A stretch of DNA of 64,000 nucleotides from Sinohyriopsis cumingii (GCA_028554795.2 CM068839.1:10381220-10445219); one strand, 5' to 3'. Shown: positions 12,885 through 26,134, counted from the stretch's first letter. Program-made: numbers and translations. Notes: generated by a model from the sequence alone, not told the origin.

Positions 12885-13264
12885 AAAAGAATCCCATCAA
12901 TTATTTAATGCAAACTGATTTAATCGATCGGTGACAGTCATTCAGTAAATTGTACATTTAAAAAGAATCCCATCAATTATTTAATGCAAACTGATTTAAT
13001 CGATCGGTGACAGACATTCAGTAAATAGTACATTTAAAAAGAATCCCATCAATTATTTAATGCAAACTGATTTAATTGATCGGTGACAGTCATTCAGTAA
13101 ATTGTACATTTAAAAAGAATCCCATCAATTATTTAATGCAAACTGATTTAATCGATCGGTGACAGACATTCAGTAAATTGTACATTTAAAAAGAATCCCA
13201 TCAATTATTTAATGCAAACTGATTTAATTGATCGGTGACAGTCATTCAGTAAATTGTACATTTA
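12885..13264. repeat. Tandem array, 76-bp unit, 5 copies in a dimeric pattern
   Basis: Units start at about 12891, 12967, 13043, 13119 and 13195. Diagnostic sites alternate: GACAGTCATT in units 1, 3 and 5, GACAGACATT in units 2 and 4, and TTAATTGAT instead of TTAATCGAT in units 3 and 5. Units 2-3 match units 4-5, implying a 152-bp higher-order duplication. Confidence 0.9.
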
Positions 13265-15510
13265 GGCAGAAGATTTTACGTCACGCATTCGTATATTCTT
13301 TCAAACGCAAGTTTCATCATTTTCATCACTGGCTTCATATCCGGTTAATTCTCCCATAAAAACTGTAAGTAATCTCCCTTACTAAAAAGAATCCAGTACA
13401 ATGAAGAAATTCTAAATACTCTGACGCTAAAGAAACGTAGGTGTGATGGCTTCAAAAAATTTATGTAAAAATAAAGGAGTTGGAACAGTGCAAGCAACTT
13501 TTAAAGTTCACATTTTATAATGAAAATGAACATTGATATAAACTGCCACTGACTTCATGCTCCAATTAAATCAATTTTTTTGATGTCCAACATTTTGAAA
13601 TTTACCTTAACATGGTTAAAGATTATAAAATCTGTACACTTGTGTGATCTGAAAATATATAAAAATAAATGTAATGTAAACCTTGAAATGTGTTTTTACA
13701 ATCGAAATTTGACAATATGGAATACAATAGCGAGCACAGATTGCCATCATGACGCTAAATATAAGTGTATTTGAAAGTCTCTCTTAATGATTTTGTCGTT
13801 ACACTAGGATCGTGTGATTTAAATACCTTTAGATGATAGTAATGATAATGAACACGTGATCCCATCAGCCGTATTTTTATCGACGCCTTGCACGGAGATC
13901 AAACGCATATTGCATAAAGGTATACTGAACATGGAAAATACATAGAGTAAAAGCAAACAGATTTCAGACTAGGAACGGTGATGAAATGAAAAGTAAAAAT
14001 GTTGATGGTAAAATGAAAGAAGGTCTTTTGAGATATGTGTTATGCCGAAGTAAGAGCAGTTAGTCAGCTGTTTCTACCTTTGGTTAGTTTGTCACGTGTC
14101 TTATATACATAAATCAAAAAAGTTGTAAAGGGATAGATAAAGAATTCCAAAGAATTCAAATTTGCTATATATGGGAACACAATGACACAGAAAATATACT
14201 GGTTGAAGATTATTTTTTTTATATAAAAAATGAAACTAAAAACATAAAGGAATGAAAGAAAGCAAGATAGTTTGACAGGACATTAGGGTGGGTAGGGAGG
14301 CTGAAAGATAGGATTGTTTTATGACTCGTGCAAATTTAGAGTGTACACTTGTACATATGCATTCATATGTAGCAATACAAATTAAATGGCATGTTGGCGA
14401 GTCAAAAGCCATTGTTTGAGCATAATGACCCGTTACAAGTTATTCTCGCCCCACCAGAAATGTACGATGGAGACCACGGTCACGGTTTACGAAAGAGCAA
14501 TTCAAAGAAACCTGCGAGAAGATGTGTTAGTTTTAGCTTCACTTTGTTCATACACTGTGCTCCAAATGACAGGAATAGGTTTTAGGCTTCCAATACATTT
14601 TAGGTCAAGCAAGAAAACGCGAAGGTGAAAATTTATACAGTAGTGTCACTCTCCTTATTATTTGTCATTTTTGTCAAATGGAAGAAATTCATGTGTGATT
14701 GCTATTACTTTCAATTACTAACTGTGCACTAAAATTACACCCATATTACTGTCATCTATACCTGTTTTAACTTATAGTGTTACGGCACTCATGCATGGAT
14801 TTGACTTCGTTTATATATACAAACTGCACTCAACGGATTTTGACATGTACAAAGAAAACATGTAACTACATGTATGACCACATGCAGAAATACCATCTGA
14901 TATACTAGAATAACGCCATGCATATATACTAATTGACCAATAAATAAGAAACTATGGCATTTCTGATACAGAAGCACAACTTTGGATTTGTTTAAATTCA
15001 TGTTTGCATCTTGGCAATCTAATGGTTCAGAGCTGGTACCGTCAGTGGTTTGCAGCAGGTATCTTTTTATCTAAAAAATATTGAAAAACAACACGTTTGT
15101 TATTATCTTGTACTGGTATACATTTCAACCTTGTACAATGGAAACAAAATCGAGAAATAAAAGAACAAAAGTTTATTCAAGCTAAACTATAAAGGACAGA
15201 CTGCACAATTAGGTGAGTGTGTCAAAGCAATCGCAAAAGAAATAAATATTGCAGCAACTGACGCTCTATAGCCCGTCTCATCCTATTAAGATAACGACTA
15301 TTTTGTGAAAGCCCTATTATGCAATGGCATACATTTGCACTCGTTACGATAAAGAAATGAATAATGCAGTCATAGTTGTACTATCCCATCTCATGTTCAG
15401 TAGATAATATTTGTATTATACAATGTACGTAAGATCCTTTACGCTTGAATGTAAAAAATGAATAAATAAAATAATTAAACGAACGAGAACATAATAATGA
15501 TGTATCCTGT
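13265..15510. other. Intergenic DNA
   Basis: AT-rich. The open frames at 13580-13774 and 14386-14628 encode no recognisable domain. Nothing is supported. Confidence 0.4.
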
Positions 15511-15545
<35 letters not shown>

Positions 15546-15785
15546 TTAATAAATCTTTTGTTGTTGTTGTTGTTTGTTTGGTTATTAACGGCACTTCTAG
15601 CACACTATTGGTTATGTTAATGGTATCTAAGTGCCTTTGTCAAGGTCACACTGAAGGAGTAAATTGCCTTTCTTAAGGGTAGGCCGAGCCAACCGACTCT
15701 GGATGGCTAGGTTGGGTGTCGAACCTTGGTTTACGAGTCCGACGCTCTAGCAACTGAGCTATCGCGTCTCGTCTAGTAAGCCACG
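15511..15785 (-). repeat. tRNA-derived SINE (minus) with (AAT)n tail
   Basis: On the minus strand an A box (TAGCTCAGTTGCTAGAGCG, about 15743-15761) precedes a B box (GGTTCGACACCC, 15714-15725). The body reads through CCTTAAGAAAGGCAATTT and ends near an AAT/TTG simple repeat (15516-15565) that could be the SINE tail. Same family as the copy at 2150-2300. Confidence 0.7.
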
Positions 15786-15924
15786 AATCACAACGATACG
15801 TAATGTTTTAATTTCAAAGACACTGATCACATCAACTCTTTATAATTCAAAGTGGAAAGTTTTAAAACAGTGATTTCGTTTGGGATGTTTGTTTTTACAG
15901 GAGTTGCCTATCGTACAGAAATAT

Positions 15925-16150
15925 TGTTGTTATAGGGTTTAACGCCAATTGCAGCACCGGATAGGCTATACATGGCGACCAGTATAAATGGTGGAGGAAG
16001 AATCCAGGAAAAATCACGGAAAGAACCATCGACCCACAAGAAGCAACGGGCAAGGTTTCTCACATACCCACAATGGCCGAGCCCGAGACTCGAACCGACG
16101 CAGACAGCGGTGAAATGGCAGTGAGACCACTCGGCCACTCGGGGACCCGT
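15925..16150 (-). repeat. tRNA-derived SINE (minus), second family
   Basis: The minus strand begins CCGAGTGGCCGAGTGGTCTC (A box, about 16123-16142) and continues to GGTTCGAGTCTCGGG (B box, about 16083-16096). This is Leu/Ser-tRNA-like. The downstream body is unlike the copies at 2150 and 15580, so it is a different SINE family. Confidence 0.7.
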
Positions 16151-17461
16151 ACAAAAATGTCTCAATTAAAAAGATTGTATCAAGAAATTATTTAGCATAG
16201 TGTTTTTATACGTGAAAACTCAACTAAAACTGCTGTCTATAGGTTTTTATTTATTGTAGAAACGCACGTGTGTCTATATCGTTTGGACACCACTCCATCG
16301 CAAAGTTGGTTTTCATGATCTGAAGATGGTCCAGATGTCATACCTTAGCCTTCTTGAAGGTCATTTTTTTATTAAAAAAATGAGGTAATTTACACCTATA
16401 CTAATGAATACTAAGTTTACATTGGTCGCAATGCCTTTGCATTTGGCGATTTTGAAGTGTAACATCATTGTAACTGATTTGTTTTTGTTTCTCTTTTTTC
16501 AGCGGCTTTAGAGGTGCACGGTTTAGACCAATTACAAAGTAATGATTCCTAACCACCGAACTTTATGGGTTTGTTTTAGTGAAGCTATCGGGGCTATATT
16601 ATCGTGTTTAACATATGTAAGATTTGTAAAGCTGTGGCGCAATGCCAATAAACACAAACTCAATAGACGCTTCATCAATCCAGGTGCTAGGATGCAGTGA
16701 TCCCCTCCATTGTAATTTAGCACCGTATACTATAGCATTTAGGTTCATCTGAAACCGGAACAACTGTGTTCAATGTAGATTCAGGTCTACTATTGCATGT
16801 CACACAACGGATTCTTGGTGTGCATTGTTGTTTGCTTTAAGAAACCAATAGATAAATAAATGACATAGTCACTTTTCTAGCATTGCACCGCAAGAAAACG
16901 AATCAATATCAACCACAGGTTTCTTCAATGGCGTTAACGTTAACATTTGGGAATTTATGCACAGCGGAGCTAGCAGTCTGCTTGCATAATGTCGTGAACG
17001 AAAGCGGATATACTTTCTGACCTTCAGTCACATGTGTTGACAGCTAAAAATAAGAACCCATTTGTGATTGGTTACTGATAAACATCTGACCTTTTCCCAG
17101 GGTATGAACCGTGATTAGATTTGTTAAATATGTAGGTTGATCCTTAAGGGGTCATAAATGTTCATATTTGATCAGAAGGTCATCATATCTGCTGAAAGGA
17201 ATGATTCTATTATTTGAGGCTTGGGCAATTTTAGGGACGTGATTCTCTCAACAAGTTCGAGATAAGTATGCGAAGGGTCACGTATTTGCAAGGTGGCATG
17301 AAGTCAAATAATTCCTCAGAACATATGAGATGAATGGATGAATGTGGAAGACCGACTTATCGACTCTGTTTAAACATTAACATTCTAAATCAGAGAAAAT
17401 TAAAATATAAACTTTCGAAGACCTCAGCTATTAGGGCAATGTAGAATTAACACGCGCAGAA
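16151..17461. other. Intergenic DNA
   Basis: No supported gene or repeat. Confidence 0.4.
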
Positions 17462-17701
17462 GTATGCAATTTATCTGTATATTTGCTTATAAGTCGCGTC
17501 CAACCGCAAACTGCATAGACCCGGATCTGCCATCGCATAACACGCCTGCAGATCTGTGTCTCTGCAGTATGCTAGGAGTAATCCGTAGGACAATCAACAT
17601 ATAGCCTAGTGTGCAAGTGCATTATGCTATGTAAGATCAGGATCGTGTTGTTTGCAGTTTGGCTCGACTTATAAGCAAATACAGATGGTAATTGCATAGC
17701 A
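17462..17701. mobile_element. MITE-like foldback element
   Basis: Two arms of about 50 bp are inverted relative to each other: 17462-17514 (TATGCAAT...TTTGCTTATAAGTCG...CAAACTGCA) and 17650-17701. They match with a few mismatches and small indels around a core of about 135 bp that encodes nothing. The size and long terminal inverted repeats fit a non-autonomous DNA transposon. The target duplication is not clear. Confidence 0.65.
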
Positions 17702-18127
17702 CTTGTTGTTACGTCATTATTATTAAAAACTCCAATTCCGTGACTTACGTCAGACTCATTACTCAGTACAAAACCACTTCATACGATTCAGATGCCAGTA
17801 TTAAAATCTTACAGTATCTACTGCTTCAATGGAACTGTTACAAAATCTGAAATTAAACTTAGCAGAATTATACACACCATGTCCATGAAGATAGTAAACA
17901 TTTAATATTTTAGCAGTTTCTGATCAAACTTGTTGTTTTAAAGAGCACTTTGACCATTGCAATTAAATTTTTGTCATAATATTTAACTGACTTGATCTTG
18001 GGATACCTTTCAAGAACAGGAAAAAGAGGTTCACGCACAAACACTTTCGAATTTCTCGTCATTGTCAAAGTTTGTGTCATTTGCATTGACCCACATTTAA
18101 ACATCTCTAGCGATACATCAGAGCAGT
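17702..18127. other. Intergenic DNA
   Basis: No supported feature. The 64-codon minus frame at 17910-18104 has no recognisable domain. Confidence 0.4.
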
Positions 18128-18440
18128 AGACCGCTCCGGTGGCCTATTGGTTAGAGCGTCCGCCTCGGATGCGGGAGGTCATTGGTTCCATCCCCGGCTG
18201 AGTCATACAAAAGACTCATAAAAATGGCGCTAACAGCTGCCTCGCTTGGCGCTCAGCATTAAGAGGTTAGTGTTAGGACTGGTCGGCCTGGTCTCAGGAT
18301 AATGTGACTGGGTGGGACATAATGCTACATGTCTGCGGCATGATGCCACAATGCTAGACATCACTATAAACTGTTACACTGCAGGCATCGTATAATGTGA
18401 CTGAAAAATTGTTAAAGCTACGTTAAAAATCCAAATCACA
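18128..18440 (+). repeat. tRNA-derived SINE (plus)
   Basis: A tRNA-like head holds an A box (TGGCCTATTGGTTAGAGCG, from about 18140) and a B box (GGTTCCATCCC, 18184-18194). The body contains AGTGTTAGGACTGGTCGGCC and ATAATGTGACTGGGTGGGAC. It ends in TTAAAAATCCAAATC followed by a (CA/CG)n tail. The full length is about 310 bp. Confidence 0.8.
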
Positions 18441-18469
18441 CACGCGCGCGCGCGCACACACACACATCA
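18441..18469. repeat. (CA)n/(CG)n microsatellite
   Basis: An alternating purine-pyrimidine tract abutting the SINE 3' end, probably grown from its tail. Confidence 0.85.
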
Positions 18470-20394
18470 GAGCGGTTTATCTGAAAAATTAGGATTAAAC
18501 GATTGTGTTCTACCACCAAAGAGTTTAAAAATTTGACCAAATATATTCTTTTGACCCCTAAAATGCGTCAAAAAGGAAGGATAAAGAGATCATAGATAAT
18601 AAAACACAAGAGTTCTAAGACAATAATAGGAGAACACTTCACATGTAACAAGGCCTAGGTGTCTTAGCACAGGGAATAACTATAGCTATTAAAAATTCAC
18701 ATGATCCCATGGTGGTAGAGTTTTTAATTTATTGATTTCTTTATTTTTTCCCCATGAAAACACCACAGACTATGTCTATACTATTTATGAGAAGTGAGGT
18801 TTACGGCGGTATTTTTTTTTCCGGTGGTATGTACAGCTGTACTTTTACAATGTAATGGTTCGACAGTAGTTTCTGTCAGAAAGGAATGTACGGAATGATA
18901 TTAACAGCATGTTTTCAGTATTCCTGACAGAATTGTTTTAAAAGTTATGTTTTTTTAATACAAAATGTTTGTATCTGTCACAAATTAATGATGAGCATTA
19001 CAAATAGAATTATTATTTATCATCCTTTAATCACATGTTTGACCTGTGTCACGTATGTCGATGCGGTGGCCAAATGTGATGCTGTGAAACATATTCGGGC
19101 CAAATCCAACTTTCGGCGAAAACAAATTGTATTAAAAAAAGCAAACATAGAAACCCATGTAATGTTTTACTTATTTAATAGGGTATGTGAATATGTTAAT
19201 TATATGTATTCCTTTGTGAGACTGCGAATTATCCTACGATTTTCAGTAGCGTACTTCTTTTCTGTTTGAACCTTATGTAATTTCTCAGTCATCTAAATAT
19301 GTTCTCGTTTGTTGAGTACGCGTGATTTATGTTTACTGTCCCTATCTGATACTCAAAGTTTCGCTCCCTACTATATCAAACTGTGGTTAGAAACTTGTAG
19401 GCTTCAGTATCAAGACTTCTGTTTATATCAATAGTCTTTCTAATGCCAGCACGGTGTCTTTCACAGTATCAGCTATATATTGTAACTTTTGTTACTGCGT
19501 TCAGATTACAACTTATACAACAATTAGCATACACATATTGCTGACCATTTAATTGGGAGCTGTCATTTTCTTTTGAGTTTGAACATTTTCTTTTTATTTT
19601 CTCTCCAGATAATTTCTTTTTTTTTCTCCAAATTATATCATGGAGATACGATAGAGTTATCTTGCTACAAAGCAGAGCAGGATACGTCTCCAGCTATTAA
19701 CAGACGGAAATTAAACAAAAATAGTGTCAGGCCTCTGTCCCAGACCACTGATTTGCAGATCCCTAATGTAAATGCGGTATACTGTTGTACTTATAGCAAT
19801 ACATTTAGATAATGCGGTACAAACATTTTCGTGGTACCCAGCTCGTAGTATTTTCAAACAGTATGACAGCCTGTTACTGAGAACACGTGATCCTGAGAGT
19901 CCAGATTCACTTCAGCAACTTGATGGGTGTTGTCAAACTTGGACTAGAGAGTATCAGCCCTTATTTTCAGGATCTCAGTCATTCTAAAGACTGTAACCAT
20001 GATGGTCATAGTCTTTGAATCCATCTGGGGATTGTTCCAATCACTCTTTTGGTTTGCTGGATATATACCTGAAGTAGTTATTTGTTAATGTGCGTGCTGA
20101 GGAAATTCCAAAGTATTTAGGGAAAGCGCGCGTGCAAAGTAACAGAGATGAATTGAACCGTGTCTTCAACGACTGATATAAAAGGACCTTTCTTTAAATA
20201 CCTGGATAGACAACCCAACCACAATCAGGACCGGTGTTTACCTTATAAGAGTTTTGTGAAAAGCTGGAAGACAGGCTGAGAAAGGTCTTCTTTATCTGAT
20301 TCTTCTATGATTTTTATTACTTTGAGATTTACTGATTAAAGAAAAAACAGAAAAAGAAACTGTTCTATTGGAAATGTTTGATGATTGTGTTAAA
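18470..20394. other. Intergenic DNA
   Basis: Several short open frames (18988-19269, 19573-19812, 19772-19987) lack recognisable domains. A pyrimidine tract ending TCTCTCCAG near 19608 resembles a 3' splice site, but no convincing exon follows. Confidence 0.4.
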
Positions 20395-21725
20395 TATCCA
20401 TCTCATTATTTTATTGTATTTCCATATAGTTAATTATTACAAGATGTTATTTATTATATTTCCATCTAATTATTGATTACAAGATGTACTTTATTATATT
20501 TCCATCTAATTAATGATTACAAGATGTACTTTATTATATTTCCATCTAAATAATTATTACAAGATGTTCTTTATTATATTTCCATCTAATTAATTATTAC
20601 AAGATGTTCTTTATTATATTTCCATCTAATTATTTATTACAAGATGTACTTTATTATATTTCCATCTAATCAATTATTACAAGATGTTATTTATTATATT
20701 TCCATCTAATTAATTATTACAAGATGTACTTTATTATATTTTCATCTAATTAATCATTACAAGATGTACTTTATTATATTTCCATCTAATTAATGATTAC
20801 AAGATGTACTTTATTATATTTCCATCTAATCAATGATTACAAGATGTACTTTATTATATTTCCATCTAATTAATGATTACAAGATGTACTTTATTATATT
20901 TCCATATATTTAATTATTACAAGATGTTATTTATTATATTTCCATCTAATTAATGATTACAAGATGTACTTTATTATATTTCCATCTAATCAATTATTAC
21001 AAGATGTTATTTTATATATTTCCATCTAATTAATGATTACAAGATGTACTTTATTATATTTCCATATATTTAATTATTACAAGATGTTATTTATTATATT
21101 TCCATCTAATTAATGATTACAAGATGTACTTTATTATATTTCCATCTAATCAATTATTACAAGATGTTATTTATTATATTTCCATCTAATTAATTATTAC
21201 AAGATGTACTTTATTATATTTTCATCTAATTAATCATTACAAGATGTACTTTATTATATTTCCATCTAATTAATGATTACAAGATGTACTTTATTATATT
21301 TCCATCTAATTAATGATTACAAGATGTACTTTATTATATTTCCATCTAATTAATGATTACAAGATGTACTTTATTATATTTCCATCTAATTAATGATTAC
21401 AAGATGTACTTTATTATATTTCCATCTAATTAATGATTACAAGATGTACTTTATTATATTTCCATATATTTAATTATTACAAGATGTTATTTATTATATT
21501 TCCATCTAATTAATTATTAGAAGATATACTTTATTATATTTCCATCTAATTAATTATTACAAGATGTACTTTATTATATTTCCATCTATTTATTCATTAC
21601 AAGATGTACTTTATTATATTTCCATCTAATTATTGATTGCAATATGTATTTTATTATATTTGCATCTAATTATTGATTACAATATGTATTTTATTATATT
21701 TCATTCTAATTATTGATTATGACAA
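20395..21725. repeat. AT-rich satellite, 40-bp unit, about 33 copies with higher-order structure
   Basis: The unit is close to TTTCCATCTAATTAATGATT followed by ACAAGATGTACTTTATTATA. Variant units recur at fixed distances. The rare unit TTCATCTAATTAATCATT occurs at 20741 and 21221, 480 bp or 12 units apart. The CCATATATTT variant at 20901 and 21061 is 160 bp apart. Segments of 4 and 12 units were therefore duplicated as blocks. Outer units are more diverged. Confidence 0.93.
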
Positions 21726-22487
21726 ATAATTTCGCAATTTTTTTGGAATCTGCTTTTGTGAAGCTATGGGAACTTTAACAAAAATCACTTGATATGCAAA
21801 CATTATACTCTGTGTGGCTATGTAGGGTAATTTTAACGGTTTACCGAAGTTGTATACGCAGTAGATGTTAACTCATTTGAACAACAATCATATATCAAAA
21901 TTGAATAGTGGTTTTGCACTTATCGTTGACCTCAGTTTTTATCCTTAAGTGTGAGATCTCTTTTGGTTTGAATGATACCCAACGAGGATTTATCAAACCA
22001 TGAATGGGTCGATACATACTCCTAAAAAGCCAGCAGGAATATTTTTCAGGGGCATAATCTGCTGATTGTATCGTTACAGTGTGTACCAAGTGACCCTAAT
22101 TAGAGTAGTCCGAATGCCGACGGACAGATAAACAAGTGATTTTACATAATCATTTTGATTTTCAATAGCCTATTCCTCTTGGTTCATTAAAGATTGCGTT
22201 GGAAATTTAATAAAATTTCAGCCGTAAGATTGTCCTGTTGTTTGAAAGTCTCACTTTACATTGCATATGCATTTGTACTTGGTTGACTTCTGACCATGAC
22301 TCACATCCGAGGTGTTATCCACGTAATCATGACGCTTTTAGCAATAAAATGAGGGTATATTTCAACTTCTTCTAAACGTGCCATCCAAACGAAACATAGG
22401 ATATGATTTCATTCTTTGTACATAATCTATTTACGCTATAAATAGCAGCTTTGATTTTTTCCCCAATGAATAGCAGTCTAAATTCAC
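21726..22487. other. Intergenic DNA
   Basis: No supported gene or repeat. Confidence 0.4.
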
Positions 22488-22680
22488 TGTATCATTTTCG
22501 GCTAATAGGGCCAAACTGTATTCCTCATATTTGTTGACATAATTAGTCTATATTCGTTATTCGTTATTTGTATTATTTTCGGCTGTAAGGACCAAAACGT
22601 ATTCCTCATATTTATTGATTTAATTAGTCTATATTCATTATTTGTATCATTGTCGGCTGTAAGGGCTAAAACGTATTACA
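22488..22680. repeat. Three-copy tandem repeat, about 80-bp unit
   Basis: Units starting near 22488, 22568 and 22645 share TGTATCATTTTCGGCTGTAA and CGTATTCCTCATATTTATTG with substitutions. The third unit is partial. A small local duplication. Confidence 0.75.
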
Positions 22681-23210
22681 GGATAAAATAATTGCAAGAT
22701 GGCATAATTTTATGTTTTCCCCCCAAAATGCGATGTGTTTATGTGGACGCCAAACTTTCGCTCCGGTGCTTCAGAACATCATAGTCTAGGGCAGAAAGTA
22801 TAAGGTATAGATGATAGCGGTTGTGAAAAGAACGTTTAGCGCTGGTTGTAAGTGACCTGATTATAGCACTCTTACGTAATCAATATAAAGCCTCATTATT
22901 AACTATGTGTATCCATTCCAATCAATTATTATCAAGTTTGAATGATGCTGTTACATGTTCTGTATAAAGACAGTTGTTTTATAAATTTAAATGTTTTATC
23001 CCATTCGTAAATGATGCATGTCCAACCACAATGAGCTTAAAAAGATTCAAGGACAAACAATCAGCAATCTTATGACAAAAGACATATGTTTACTTTGATC
23101 TCGAAATACCTGCACGTTGAAACTCTAGCGTTATATACGACAAAAATGAGAAGAAGAAAACAAAAAGAAAAAAAAAACCCAAAGAAAATAAAGGAAGCGT
23201 GAGCAAAAGG
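22681..23210. other. Intergenic DNA
   Basis: No supported feature. Confidence 0.4.
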
Positions 23211-23546
23211 TCATATATTATCAAACAGTTAACCAATTTATGTAGAATAATTCTTTTACAATAACAAAAACGTAAAGAAGAAGGAAATTAATAATCATAA
23301 GAAGGAATGATGACTAATTTTCAAAAAAAGTCTTCAAAGGAACGCCATACATAACTAACGCAAAATCTCCCTTTGAAAGAGGGGATTTACATAGTTGAAA
23401 TAAAGAATGAAAATTTTTCATGAATATTTAAATCGCTCATCTTATAGGCTTAAATCTCATGTTTCATCAGACAGTTGACCAAATTATTTAAAACAAATCG
23501 TGTTCAAACAATAAAAGCGTAAAGAAGAAGGAAATACAGAAATTTA
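23211..23546. repeat. Diverged direct repeat about 245 bp apart
   Basis: About 90 bp at 23211-23297 is similar to 23457-23546. Both contain CAGTTGACCAA-like sequence, an AACAATAAAA stretch and CGTAAAGAAGAAGGAAAT. Confidence 0.55.
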
Positions 23547-23689
23547 AATAAAGGGTGCCTATGTGACTTGACTATTTCAAAAGTTAATTTTAATGAATTA
23601 CTTGAGTTTTATTTCAATGGCTTAAAGTCCTTATCAAAGATATTAAACTTCATAGGAGCGATTCAGTAGGAAATATTACCTGTCCATGT

Positions 23690-24150
23690 ATCTTAGTCTT
23701 TTCAAGCTGATCAATACAGGTAAAAATTATTTTGTGTTTTTGTTGATTTTTGCTAAAATGTTTGATTCTAAATTACTCAAGATAGGAAGAAGAGGTAAAA
23801 TGTTTAATATTGTACATTTACTGTACCATCATGTCAAAAGTCGAATGAAATTCAATAATATCTTATTCGAAGAATGTGTACATGTAACTGGCATGCGTCA
23901 AGGGAAAGATTTGTTGCCCTTTTCTCCATGCTTATTAATGACATTGATGCAGAAGTTAATAACAGTGGTCTTCAAGGTGCTGACATAGGTATTCTACAAC
24001 ACTTATGATTCCATACACGGATGATCTAGTTACATTTTCTGAGTCAAAAGAGGGTTTCACAAAGGCCTGTGCTATGAAGATGTTGTGATAAGTGGCACGT
24101 TCACATTAAAACAAACAAAACTGTTATCTATATCTATTTTTGCGTAACCT
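23690..24150 (+). pseudogene. Non-LTR retrotransposon reverse transcriptase relic
   Basis: The frame at about 23760-23990 encodes a stretch ending FEECVHVTGMRQGKDLLPFS. This resembles the conserved RT segment where a variable loop is followed by T-G-V-R-Q-G-x-x-L-S-P. After a frameshift and stops, nearby codons read YTDDLVTFSESKEG, the decayed catalytic Y-x-D-D box. Only this central RT portion is recognisable. It is a dead, truncated LINE copy. Confidence 0.7.
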
Positions 24151-25055
24151 TTAGTTCTAGACTGTATCTATGTTGTGTGTAATTTTTGTTCATGGCCGTA
24201 AATTGTTGTGATCATCTATAAACAAGATATAACATAGCTATTTTTTGTCCATAGGTGTAGATTCTATTTTAAAGATATTGAGCTGTAAATATGTGTTTAC
24301 AAGTTAAAGTCAATCTTAATATTGAACCTGTTAACAGGTTAATGGTAATTGAGGTGCGGTGGGGTATTAGAAGAAGTGAATAATTTATCATTGGATGGGT
24401 AGGTCACGTGAACAGGTATTGTGAAATATCAGATTGAGTATTAAACTCTGTCACGTAGGGTATATTGCGACATATAGTCGTAATATGATTCTTGGAGATG
24501 CATATAAGGAGAGAACTGAGCAATTAATTCATACCTATTTTGGATTGTCATTCCACATGTTCTTATGTTAATATCAGTCTGCAAATTTATTTAAAGTTAT
24601 GTGCAGATATATTTTGAGAGGAGACATTTTTTTTTTGTTGGTTTATTCATTTGAACTACACAATGCTCATTGGTCTTAAATATGATTTAGGGACTATTGT
24701 GAATTTATTCAAAGGTGTTCTTGACAATGCCGTTGTGGTACATTAAGCGTTGTGGTACATCAAGAATGTTGGGACATCAGTACATTCAAGGATATTGAAT
24801 TCATTCAGAACATTCAATTCTTTTAGAGTTATGTAGAACGTTTTGTGAATATTTTAGATTTAATTCATAATATTTAAGTTCCTCTGAAATTTTCATTTTA
24901 TACTTTTGATAATTAAATTATTTGCTAAGTTTTACAAAACTTGCTGGATTTGCTTCTTTCTGTAACTTAGTATATGACCATAGACTCGTAACAAAACCAA
25001 AACTGTGTCTTTCCATAAATGAAGTAGAATAGGAAATGTTGTTAAAATTAACAAA
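24151..25055. other. Intergenic DNA
   Basis: May include more of the decayed LINE, but I cannot align it by eye. No supported gene. Confidence 0.35.
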
Positions 25056-25135
25056 ATGTATGTATGTATGTATGTATGTATGTATGTATGTATGTATGTA
25101 TGTATGTATGTATGTATGTATGTATGTATGTATGC
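25056..25135. repeat. (TATG)n microsatellite
   Basis: About 19 copies of the tetranucleotide. The poly(Y-I-H-T) open frames on the minus strand are shadows of it. Confidence 0.93.
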
Positions 25136-26134
25136 GTGCATGTATGCGTGTGTGTGTGCGTGACACATACAGCAGTCACTGAAAGAAAAAATGGGCATAT
25201 TAAGTATGTGATTTATTGATTTGTCTTGGTTTAGAGGAAGTGTGAAAAAATCAAGCTGTTAGGAACATAAAGGTTGTCGTATCAATGGCTAGCTGACTAG
25301 ATTATAAGAATTTAACCAAGAGTCAAAATTACCAAAAACAAATTAATTATAGAGATTATTAATCGCTTTGGCTATAAAGAGTATTTGGGTATAGTAACAG
25401 TGACGAATGTAAGTATTTATTACGTCTTAAAAACCAGTCAATGGTATTAAAGTCAGCAATATCTCCAGAACCATCAACATGTGTGCGGATTGGGTAGCCT
25501 GGACTTGCTCGTTTCATGACTGATAAATCAGACGCAGCTTTATTGAGTCAAAACCAATATTAATCTGACAGCCTTTGAGTTTCAATTTGTTTCCGAATTT
25601 AAAGCTTTTTTACTTAAAATTAAACCATCAAGAACCGCCCAGCATTTTAAAATCTATTGAATGACTGCTGTTCAGGAGTGTAATGAACTTTGGAATAATT
25701 TATAATCTAATTTAAATGAAGCATTGTGTTTTAGTTTTTAAATTCAAATGACAATCTGCCACAGTGTCTCGTGAATACTGCGAGTTTTGTTCTTCCAGTT
25801 TATATGTCTGTAATTCAAAGACGGTTAGACTTGATATGAATAACAGGAGAAAATATTCGGGAGGTAACCATAAAAATACCCCATCAGACATGGAGAACTC
25901 TTATAAGCCCTTATCCAGTTTGGAAAGCAAAAGATACCAGCAAATTAAAAGCGTTTCAGACCTCTACATAGATCAGAGCAATCATTAGCATATTATACAG
26001 TAGCATATATACCACGGGATGGGAAGGATCCTTTAAATCTTTACATTCACTGGAGTCAAGGAGAAATTTCACCAGCATGGTAGAATCTCAACTATTTATA
26101 TTTTGGTGGGGCCAAAAATAACTTTATTAAGACG
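25136..26134. other. Intergenic DNA
   Basis: No gene supported. The 74-codon frame at 25764-25988 has no recognisable domain. Confidence 0.4.

Noticed and set aside
19573-19987. Possible exon after a splice-acceptor-like pyrimidine tract
   Set aside because: The frame has no recognisable domain and no partner exon or donor site could be identified.
24918-25198. Repeating Thr-Tyr-Ile-His open frames
   Set aside because: Artefact of the (TATG)n microsatellite.
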